From assembly GCA_964602655.1 (NCBI GenBank), contig CAZRSF010000015.1, positions 1 to 64,000 of the forward strand: a stretch of 64,000 bases of DNA, written 5' to 3'. This document shows, one piece after another, positions 9,401 through 16,284 of the stretch; the stretch's first letter is position 1; each line of letters opens with the position of its first letter. Under the pieces are notes generated by a model, which saw only the letters and a list, made by a program, of their open reading frames with translations, made no database searches and was not told the DNA's origin. A program made the translations under genes and the position numbers. The stretch comes from Moduliflexus sp964602655. Its GTDB lineage: Bacteria; Moduliflexota; Moduliflexia; Moduliflexales; Moduliflexaceae.

Positions 9401-12400
9401 AAAATGGAGACCGGCATTTCCGCCGATTCGTCCGGCCCAAGCACGCGCGGCAGCGTGCCGAGCAACATCAGCGGCCTGCGGACAAAAACCGATTTTTCCG
9501 CCGAACCAAAGGCGTCATTTTGCCCCGCTACCACCATGATCCGCACTTGGCCGAAATACTGCGGAATGTCAATGACATGCGTATTTTTCGCGCCCGCTGG
9601 CAGTTCGAATGGGCCGTAGAAACGCACCATCGGAGGAAAGCGGTTCGCCTTTTTCTCGCCGCCGCGCAAGTTGTCGCCGCCGCCGATGGCGATCAATTTA
9701 TTTAAAATGCCAGAGGCCGCATCCGCCACAAGGTCGTACAAATCCCACGTTTTGATGCTGAGGGCGACCCGTTTATAAAAATGCTTCCAGGGCGCTGGCG
9801 TCTCGAAGCGCGTCAGGCCGAGCAAGCCTTCGTCCACAATCGCCACCGTGTACGTCATCGGCTTGCCCTGCGTTTCGCTGACGGAAATCTGCGCGGTCTG
9901 CTCTGGCGTCAGTTCTTCCGGCGCGTCAAGCTGCGGCTGCAATTTGGTCGCCGGGTCTTCTACAATAATCGGAATCACGCCGTACATGCGGATCGGCAGG
10001 TCGTTTTCCTTCTGTTTATGCGGTTGCAGGAACGTGACGTGCGCATAGACATTCGGCGCCATGTCGCGGGTGGCGAAAAATTCATAGCGCGTCTCTTCCT
10101 CGCTGCCGTCAACCCACGCGGATTGAATTACCTTGTTTCCGGCCTCGATGCTGACAAGGCCGCGCCCGGCTTTGCCCGCCGGAATGGTCAACACGATCTT
10201 TTCGCCGACGACATACTGCGGCTTGTCGGAAGAAATCGTCAGGATATTGGCTGCGCCGCCGCCCGCTTCTTTCTGCGAACGTCCCGCCCAGCCCGGCCAG
10301 TCAATATACACGACTTTGCCGGTGCAATGGCCGCCCGCCGCGTCGCAGGCATAGATGAAATAGCGCCCCCAATCGGGAAATTTGACTTCGAACGGCCATT
10401 CGCCGACGCCGTCTTTGATGTCAACGACGCCTTTGGCAAGCGGTTCGTTCGAGAGCTTTTCCACGTAATTCGCGTTATCTTCCCACCACCAGCGCCAATC
10501 GAGTTTATACAACGTTACATTGACCTGCGCGGACGATACGGGCTTGCCGTCTTTGTCTAACATAACAACCGACGCCGGATGTTTCGTGTCGGTCAGCAGC
10601 ATCCCTCGCGCCGCGTCCCCTTTCGGCAGGCGCAGCCCGACATAACGCTCATACGGATGATACGGCAGCGTGAACCGGTCGCTGCTGAACGTGCCGCTGT
10701 CTTCGAAGACGCGGGTAAAAAAGTTGGCGTTCAACATGCCCGGCGAAGCGTTTTCGGTTTTGATCGTCGCGTCAATCGGGGCTTTCCCTTCTTCGTCGAG
10801 CGTCCCTTCGAAAATGAACGACTCTTCCGATGCATACGTCCGCGTCGGATCATCGAAAATGTAATCGGTGTAGGTCGAGAATTTCGTCGGGCGCTGCGTA
10901 AAAGTAACGCGAGTGTCAGCGTTCAGATTTTTTGCAATCGCGCCATGCAGCCACGTGGACGACAATTCGCCCTGAATCTCGCCGCTGGACAGGCTGGTGA
11001 GGTTGTCGCCGAAACTCAGGTTGATTTTCAGGCGGTTCGGCATGACCGTCTCGACTTTGAGCGGCTGCTCGAACGTGACGCCGCCGACGCGCACCCGCGC
11101 CATCCAGTTGCCGGTCGGCGCATCCGGCGCAGTCGCCACCGGGAACGGATAGAAGCCGTTCAGCGATTCTTTCGCCTTGATGGTTTTCACAAGCTGGCCT
11201 TGCGGGTTCAGCAGTTCGAAGACCACCGGATGTCCTTTCGGCAGCGCGTGTTCCTGGTCCCAGAGCAAGAACGTCAGATACATCATGTCGCCCGGACGCC
11301 AGACGCCGCGTTCGCCGTAAATCATCCCTTTGATCCCTTTTTTGACCTCTTCGCCGCCCACATCGAAACTGCTGAGGGATAAGGCCGAACCGTCATCCAA
11401 TTTCAGGAAACCGGCCTGATCGCCGAGATGCGCAACCGCGACGAACGGTTTGCGGTCGAAATGGAGCGTCGCCTTGCCGTTGATGTCGGTTTTCGCCATG
11501 CTCATGCGCAGTTGTTGATAATCGAGCAATTCGATCTCCACGCCTTCGAGCGGCAGCGCGGTTTTGAGGTCGGTGGCAAACACCGTCACGTCGTTCAAGG
11601 CGCGTTTGGCGATTAAGCCGATGTCCGACACCAGCACGTTGCGCGACACCTGGCGATTATTGCTGTAATACTCCATGTAATACGCTCTGTGGCAGGGGTT
11701 GTTGCGATTGTAGTGACACTCATACCAGCCATTGTCTCCCTGACACTCTTCGTAATAATCCCATGAACTGCGCTCACTGTTCGATGTATCCCAGGCGTCC
11801 GTGATTTCCGGCAGGACGACTTCTTCGTTTTCCGGCGCGTCCGGGCATTGATAGACCACGTTCGGACGTTGGAAGGAGAGTGTCAGCGTGTACATGCCGC
11901 CGGGGAAATTCTGGACGAGCGGCGTCAAATCGAGGCCGTGCCGCACCCAGCTATTCTGCTGTTCGGTTTTGAAATCGAGATCAACCACGTTGCGCCAGAC
12001 GACGCGCCCGACCCGGTGCAATTCGCGGTTGCTCCCGCTGTCCAAATTATTGACCTGCAAAAACTGCGGCATGTTCTTGTCGAAGACCTGCATCGCTTCG
12101 ACAATAACCTGTTTCAAATTGTACGTCTCAATCGGGATCGTCAACCCCGCTGATGACGGCAGAATAATGCCGCTGCCGACAAACCGCGCCTGCGGCAGGG
12201 TCTCGGTGAAATCCACATCGAACTCGGCGGCCTGGCTCAGGCGGAAACCGAACGCATTTCTCACGCCCGCCGCGACCGTGACTTTATGTGGGCTGTCCCA
12301 GCGTTCGCGGCCATAGACTTTGATCAGGCTGCCGTCAACTTCGGCGCGGATATAGTATTCTTCATAATCGCTGACTTGAATCAACCCTTTCAAATCTTGC

Positions 12401-13179
12401 GCTGTTTTGAGCGAGTCGCTGAAACGAATTTCGATATATTGTTCCGCGCCTTTGATCGCTCGCGCGCTGAGCGCCTGAAACGGCCCGGCAGCCGGGACGC
12501 TGACGGTCTCCGTTCCAGCGGATGCCGAGCCGACCGGCGCGCCATTCCAGGTGAGCGCCACTTCGGACGCAGCCTCTTTGCGCTGAACGCCGGTCACGGT
12601 AAACGAATGATCATTGCCGTAATGCGACCACTCGATGTTAAGGGATGCGCCGTCTTGCGTGGCGATCAAGAGCTGCGGGATATTCGCGTCATCTTCGGCA
12701 TCGGAGGTGGTCAGCGTACCACGCAATTTCAAGCGCGTGGCGTCCTGCTCGTTTTCCGCTTCAAGCCCGTCTATTTTGATTTCTATCGCCTGCCGTTTGA
12801 CGATGAATTCGAAGAGATACGGCTCCGGGGCTTCAACGCCCTGCATGAATGTCGCAAAATTGACCGTTGCCGCGTATTTCTGTCCGGCAGGGAGCGGCTG
12901 TGCCGGACGAAATTCCAGCGTGTTCTGCGCCGTCCAGACGGCAGCGCCCGGAATATCCGGCGCAAACGACAGCGGCGACACGGCGACCGGTTGATTGATT
13001 TGTTCCGGCGCGGCCACGTTATCCGTGAATTTGACCTGAATGGCGCTCGCGCGGGAAATTTCCCCGGCGGTATGCGCCGTGACCATCACCGGCGAGGCGA
13101 GGCTGGTAGCGTGCGCTTGCGGCAGCGCATACGCGAACAGCAACGAGCAAAGCAGCAAGATTGATAGCGATCTTTTCAT
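6433..13179 (-). CDS. Alpha-2-macroglobulin family protein with large C-terminal extension
   Basis: The 2248-residue protein begins with a signal peptide (LLLCSLLFAYALPQAHA) that has no lipobox, so it should be exported to the periplasm as a soluble or loosely bound protein. Macroglobulin domains follow, with GERGVWRPGD and the region up to RRPLMLLGTLPRVLGPDE. The thioester motif is YPYGCIEQTTS near residue 1393, then an alpha-alpha barrel. The thioester (CxEQ) is intact, so it can trap attacking proteases covalently. Bacterial relatives are usually about 1500-1900 residues. Here an acidic Ser/Glu linker (about 1855-1890) leads to a FlgO/CsgG-like domain (about 1905-2030) and a further Cys-containing domain. 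No pbpC neighbour is present. Confidence 0.9.
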   Translation of the reverse strand: MKRSLSILLLCSLLFAYALPQAHATSLASPVMVTAHTAGEISRASAIQVKFTDNVAAPEQINQPVAVSPLSFAPDIPGAAVWTAQNTLEFRPAQPLPAGQKYAATVNFATFMQGVEAPEPYLFEFIVKRQAIEIKIDGLEAENEQDATRLKLRGTLTTSDAEDDANIPQLLIATQDGASLNIEWSHYGNDHSFTVTGVQRKEAASEVALTWNGAPVGSASAGTETVSVPAAGPFQALSARAIKGAEQYIEIRFSDSLKTAQDLKGLIQVSDYEEYYIRAEVDGSLIKVYGRERWDSPHKVTVAAGVRNAFGFRLSQAAEFDVDFTETLPQARFVGSGIILPSSAGLTIPIETYNLKQVIVEAMQVFDKNMPQFLQVNNLDSGSNRELHRVGRVVWRNVVDLDFKTEQQNSWVRHGLDLTPLVQNFPGGMYTLTLSFQRPNVVYQCPDAPENEEVVLPEITDAWDTSNSERSSWDYYEECQGDNGWYECHYNRNNPCHRAYYMEYYSNNRQVSRNVLVSDIGLIAKRALNDVTVFATDLKTALPLEGVEIELLDYQQLRMSMAKTDINGKATLHFDRKPFVAVAHLGDQAGFLKLDDGSALSLSSFDVGGEEVKKGIKGMIYGERGVWRPGDMMYLTFLLWDQEHALPKGHPVVFELLNPQGQLVKTIKAKESLNGFYPFPVATAPDAPTGNWMARVRVGGVTFEQPLKVETVMPNRLKINLSFGDNLTSLSSGEIQGELSSTWLHGAIAKNLNADTRVTFTQRPTKFSTYTDYIFDDPTRTYASEESFIFEGTLDEEGKAPIDATIKTENASPGMLNANFFTRVFEDSGTFSSDRFTLPYHPYERYVGLRLPKGDAARGMLLTDTKHPASVVMLDKDGKPVSSAQVNVTLYKLDWRWWWEDNANYVEKLSNEPLAKGVVDIKDGVGEWPFEVKFPDWGRYFIYACDAAGGHCTGKVVYIDWPGWAGRSQKEAGGGAANILTISSDKPQYVVGEKIVLTIPAGKAGRGLVSIEAGNKVIQSAWVDGSEEETRYEFFATRDMAPNVYAHVTFLQPHKQKENDLPIRMYGVIPIIVEDPATKLQPQLDAPEELTPEQTAQISVSETQGKPMTYTVAIVDEGLLGLTRFETPAPWKHFYKRVALSIKTWDLYDLVADAASGILNKLIAIGGGDNLRGGEKKANRFPPMVRFYGPFELPAGAKNTHVIDIPQYFGQVRIMVVAGQNDAFGSAEKSVFVRRPLMLLGTLPRVLGPDESAEMPVSIFAMDEKIKDVTVKVTAEEPLQIVGDAQKTLTFAAPGDDMVRFNVKTSSKTGIGKVKIEAISGVEIAAQQIELDVRLPGGEVTDVFATHLPQGERWEQEIAFPGMEGTNTAMLELSRIPPLNLGKRLYFLIHYPYGCIEQTTSSVFPQVYLKTLLELSPAQQAEIQKNVSDGISRLQLFQTNSGGFAYWPGEGSASEWGTNYAGHFLIEAEKAGYVLPPSMLDRWKRYQREKAANWESGANQAELMQAYRLYTLALAGAAELGAMNRLREAENLATTARWQLAAAYALAGQPEAAAQLVESASLSVPKYNELSNTYGSDIRDKAMILDALSLMKRMNDALPLVKELSEALSADEWLSTQTTAYALTAIARHTGVSGDPGGQKIECRVSWNGGDAQPVQSEALIMQVPLTISGGNSGNIAVENISQGGVYPRLIVSGIPAPGTEQAAENGMALTVHYTTLDNYELDPTAVEQGTDMIVITTVKNTSAHAKYDEVALAQIFPSGWEIRNARLDAPTQDGGKRYDYQDIRDDRIYTHFDINPGETKSFKVQVHAAYLGKYYLPMTTVEAMYDATINARVPGRWVEVVPPGAVSPEEVAARTLYQPEASETQANETSDSETGESEGESEPSYYDAMSTLAEQMQSLFDAGPALVLDFTNLQGRVTGLGVSLADNIANELRRWGQQTFLRPTENLWQSVSATGFEQRTPEVLAQFKQATDAVTVVTGTYLIVGNRFHVTVSAWNADTGECVGSQALSISNERVSSYTGWELNSIPFADVVKTVWTNMNLATDHGRSDGWNYPENSLRDVYYLLKTFAEFGDVASAFGGEVFLSGPHTNAALNLDAKEDFGHYNPAFVVWLGDTLIPGATDSAFRVATQAVYDEYFRKLARNAYLVYRKTLAESKSDPNAMEARKQAYLDAIKKGNDELYEYCNNSCAIGSAAELNAAENDFDGGVACSVSCFLVRRSIDGTFDEFYDVLLKLLKAYDSEFLSANP

Positions 13180-13197
13180 AAACGGCGTTCTCCCATG

Positions 13198-13264
13198 ATG
13201 TAGAACGAAATGGCATTTCGTTCACGCAGACAGCGCGCACGTCGAAAGAGAATTTCGACGTACA
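13198..13264. repeat. Double CGAAA/TTTCG palindrome
   Basis: Two inverted repeats lie 16 bases apart: GAACGAAAT/ATTTCGTTC (13203-13223) and GTCGAAA/TTTCGAC within 13240-13261. The pair is flanked by TGTAG and GTACAT-like ends. The same double layout recurs at 13566-13646 and 35483-35629. Confidence 0.65.
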
Positions 13265-13561
13265 TGATAAAACGGAATTGTTCGACGACGCTGTCGAGTG
13301 AAACAGGCATGATGTTTTAAATGCAAGAAATTTTATCAGAAAAGTTATATCTCGTTATTTTGCAATGAATTGAATGAAATAATCGCTACAGCCAAATTAT
13401 CAGGTGGGGCGAGGATTCCCCTTCGCAGATCGTCCCAGCCGATTCGCCGTCAAGAATCCTCAATCGCGAACATTTTTCTTGACTTCTCGCCTCATTTCGT
13501 CCAGTCTTTCTTCTGAAAGATGACAACGTTGTTTCTGAATGAATCCGTAGCAGGAGCCTTT

Positions 13562-13646
13562 GTATGTCGAAATTGCATTTCGACACTCACGCGACATGGA
13601 CAGGCCAGACGAGTGGACGAAAAAAAATTTCGTCCTACATGTACAT
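13562..13646. repeat. Double CGAAA/TTTCG palindrome upstream of the DinB-like gene
   Basis: GTCGAAAT/ATTTCGAC (13566-13584) and GGACGAAA/TTTCGTCC (13615-13635) form the second copy of the double palindrome and end in TACATGTACA. An in-frame ATG at 13564 falls in this repeat, so it would be a false start for the gene that follows. Confidence 0.65.
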
Positions 13647-13656
13647 GGGAGATAAG

Positions 13657-14118
13657 ATGCACACGATTTCGAACTCGATCTATTATGAACAGATTCTCAA
13701 ACGCATTGACGCGCTTCGGCCTGATGATCGCGCCTTATGGGGGCGCATGACCGTCAACGAAGCGCTATGTCACGTGACCGATGTGTTTCGCATGGCGTTC
13801 GGAGAAATCAGCGCTCCCGACCACTCGAACGCCTTCACGCGCCAGATATTGAAGCGAGTTGTGCTGCTGGGCGTTCCATCGCCGAAAGGCAAAATCAACA
13901 CGTCGCCCGCGCTTGACCAATCGCAGGGCAACGGCACGCGCCCGACGACGCTTGAGCAGGATAAGATGATGTTTCACAGCAAGATGGCTGAATTCAGCAG
14001 CAAAGACACGGCGTTTTCTTTTCATCCGCATCCGATATTCGGACAATTAACACAAGCAGAATGGGGCAGACTGCTGTTTCTGCATACGAATCATCATCTG
14101 ACGCAGTTCGGACGCTGA
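13657..14118 (+). CDS. DinB-like superfamily protein (DUF1569 type)
   Basis: The start is ATG 13657 (MHTISNSIYYEQIL), preceded by GGGAGA; an earlier in-frame ATG lies in a palindromic repeat. The 153-residue protein looks like a four-helix DinB/DUF1569 bundle. It has helix 1 with a WGRMTVNEALCHVTD segment and a final FLHTNHHLTQFGR. His residues in CHVTD and HTNHHLTQF match the family metal-binding His positions. Members of the superfamily include metal-dependent thiol transferases, but the substrate is unknown here. No operon partner overlaps it; the NYN protein gene starts 28 bases later. Confidence 0.8.
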   Translation: MHTISNSIYYEQILKRIDALRPDDRALWGRMTVNEALCHVTDVFRMAFGEISAPDHSNAFTRQILKRVVLLGVPSPKGKINTSPALDQSQGNGTRPTTLEQDKMMFHSKMAEFSSKDTAFSFHPHPIFGQLTQAEWGRLLFLHTNHHLTQFGR

Positions 14119-14146
14119 CGGTTCTGCCCGATACGAAAGGAGTCTT

Positions 14147-15136
14147 ATGAGTAATGTCGCGATTTTCTGGGACATTGAAAACGTCAATCCGTCCTCAAGC
14201 ACCTTATTTATTGACGGATTAGTGAGTTATGCCGATGAAATAGGGAAAATTTCCTATTCGGTCGTCGTGGGCGACTGGCAGCATAACATCAACCACGAAA
14301 TTCCGCTGCATCTTGCGGAGAGCGGCTTCGAATTGATTTATACGCCGCAGCCGAAAGGCAAACGACACCATCGAAAAAACAGCGTGGATATTATTTTGAT
14401 CACCAAAGCCACTGAGATGATCTTTCAACTCCCGCACATCAGCACCTACGTCATCATTACCGGCGACAGCGATTTCCGCCCCTTGCTGCAAATCCTGAAG
14501 AAACACGGCAAAGAGATCATCGTGATCTGCGACGCCCGCAACGCTTCGGAAAGTCTGCTGGAATATGCCGACGATTACAAGGACTATCGCGCTCTGCTGC
14601 CGGATGACGATCAAGAAAGCGCATCGTCAGAGACGCAGACGTCCGTCGCGAACACCGCCCTGTCCAAAAAGGAAGCGTTCAAAATTCTGCGAGAATCCGT
14701 GTCTCAGATGGTTCGCAACAAAAAAATTCCGACGCCAGGGTCGGTGAAAGTCCGCATGAGGCTGTTGAACGAGAACTTTCAAGGCAATGTCGAAGGGATC
14801 AAAAAATGGCAGGATTTCATCAATGAAGCGGTCAAAAATAACATCATCACCATGACCGACGACAACGGCCAGACCACCCTCGGTATGCCAATCGGCGCGC
14901 CTGTCCAGGATGAACTCCCGCGCATTTTCAAAGAATTGCTCGATGTCATCACAGAGCATAACGGCAAGGAAGAATGGGTCAAATTCAATAAGATCAACAC
15001 GGTGATGATCAACAAAGGGATCAAAATCAAAGAGTACAACTACTCCAAATTCAAGAAATTGATGATGGACGCCGAAAAACGCGGCCTGATCGAAACCCGC
15101 AACACCGGTTTTCAATGGTACGCCAAGCTGAAATAG
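14147..15136 (+). CDS. NYN domain protein with C-terminal OST-HTH-like domains
   Basis: The 329-residue protein has an N-terminal NYN (PIN-like RNase) domain at about 1-150. It carries the acidic residues of the active site: FWDIENVNP, SVDIILI and ITGDSDFRPLL. Two segments after residue 165 (KKEAFKILRESVSQMV and a final IFKELLDVITEHNGKEEW...GFQWYAKLK) resemble tandem winged-helix OST-HTH/LOTUS domains, which bind RNA. It may be an RNA-directed nuclease, but its target is unknown. It starts at ATG 14147 with AAAGGAG upstream. A second NYN/OST-HTH protein is encoded at 22780-23586. Confidence 0.85.
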   Translation: MSNVAIFWDIENVNPSSSTLFIDGLVSYADEIGKISYSVVVGDWQHNINHEIPLHLAESGFELIYTPQPKGKRHHRKNSVDIILITKATEMIFQLPHISTYVIITGDSDFRPLLQILKKHGKEIIVICDARNASESLLEYADDYKDYRALLPDDDQESASSETQTSVANTALSKKEAFKILRESVSQMVRNKKIPTPGSVKVRMRLLNENFQGNVEGIKKWQDFINEAVKNNIITMTDDNGQTTLGMPIGAPVQDELPRIFKELLDVITEHNGKEEWVKFNKINTVMINKGIKIKEYNYSKFKKLMMDAEKRGLIETRNTGFQWYAKLK

Positions 15137-15142
15137 CCAGCA

Positions 15143-15173
15143 ACCCTGCCAGGGCTTCGAACCCTGGCAGGGT
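15143..15173. repeat. CCCTGCCAGGG palindrome
   Basis: ACCCTGCCAGGG and ACCCTGGCAGGGT are arranged around CTTCGA just after the NYN gene stop. This is one of five copies of a Family A palindrome; each half is itself nearly palindromic. No T tract follows. Confidence 0.75.
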
Positions 15174-15290
15174 GAGATGTTCTGGCGCGTAATCTCTCCA
15201 ATATTTCCCATTGCTGTCTTGTTCCGAGCAAACTCGCCTCTTTTTCTACGAAACAGAACCATCACTATTCATCTCTTTAAGGAGGTTCGC

Positions 15291-16284
15291 ATGAATCGCA
15301 TACACAAGACAGATAAAAAAAGAACGTCGGGAAAGTCGCTGCTGCTGGCCTTATTAACGGGGTTCATCGTGATTGTCGGCTGGTATGGCGTCACGCGCCT
15401 CATCAGCCCATGGCAGATCGTTCGAACATTCACGCTCGCTGATACGCCCGCAGAATCGTCACCATACCAACCGCAGACATTGCGCGTCGGCACGTATAAC
15501 ATCGCGCATGGTCGCGGCGGCAAATTCGGCGCATCTGATTGGGACGGCGGCAATCGGGCGGCAGATCGCCAAATTGCTCAAAACGGCGCAGCTTGACATT
15601 GTGGTGTTGAACGAGGCGGATTTCTCAAGCGTGTGGAGTGGACACGTCGATCAGGCGAAACTGATCGCCGAAGAAGCGGGTTTCCCCTATCTGGTCGAGC
15701 AGCGCAATATGGATATTGCGATTCCGTTCGCGCGGATTTGCTTCGGTAATGCGATTTTAAGCAAGTTTCCGCTTTCCGAAGCACGTCTGATTGATTTTCC
15801 CAGCGGCTATTCGAAATGGGTGGAATTCGCAGTCGGAGGCGTCAAAGAGGGCGTGGTCAGCACGGTGAATTTGCCGGATGGGAGTCAAGCGCGCATCTTT
15901 GCGACGCATCTCCATCCTGAGCGTGAACACGTGCGCGTTCAGTCTGCTCGCATCATGCTGAACGTCGGGCAGGAATCCGAGATTCCATTGATTGCGCTCG
16001 GCGATTTCAATGCCGCGCCGCCAGGTTTTCCGACATCTGAAACCGACGCTTCAGGCGATAACACGCTTGATCTGCTCTTTGCGAATCAGCGTTTTACCAC
16101 GCTGCCGACTGGACTTCCGGCCAATCCTGACGATTTTACCTTTCCTTCCAGCAAACCGAATCAGACGATTGACTGGATATTGGTGTCGTCGCCCTGGAAA
16201 ATCGCTGAACGAGAGGTATTAAAATCGAATGATTCGGATCATTTGCCGGTCATTGCCAGATTATATCGAGAACCAACCCGTTAA
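15291..16284 (+). pseudogene. Endonuclease/exonuclease/phosphatase family gene disrupted by a frameshift
   Basis: ATG 15291 has a strong AAGGAGG and opens a frame with a membrane anchor (SLLLALLTGFIVIVGWYGV) and the EEP start LRVGTYNIAHGRGG...SDWDGG, then stops at 15594-15596. The rest continues in the next frame from about 15560: IGRQIAKLLKTAQLDIVVLNEADF, FATHLHPE, IALGDFNAAP and NDSDHLPVIARL, ending at 16284. Catalytic motifs (NE, GDFN, SDHLP) are therefore split over two frames. Compared with family members, about ten residues seem missing at the junction, which suggests a small deletion rather than one lost base. The stop overlaps the batD-E stop on the other strand by three bases. Confidence 0.8.

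Larger units (their letters stand above)
13180..13656. other. Divergent intergenic region of 477 bases with two palindrome pairs
   Basis: No convincing gene is present. The stretch separates the divergently read alpha-2-macroglobulin and DinB-like genes and must hold both promoters, but I could not assign them with confidence. It contains two CGAAA/TTTCG palindrome pairs at its ends (listed separately). Small ORFs here, including 13386-13586 on minus, have no recognisable features. Confidence 0.6.

Noticed and set aside
8791..13164. Several long plus-strand frames (for example 8791-9705, 9781-10560, 12286-13164) opposite the macroglobulin gene
   Set aside because: They mirror the codon pattern of the real gene, are very rich in Arg and Phe and show no family motifs.
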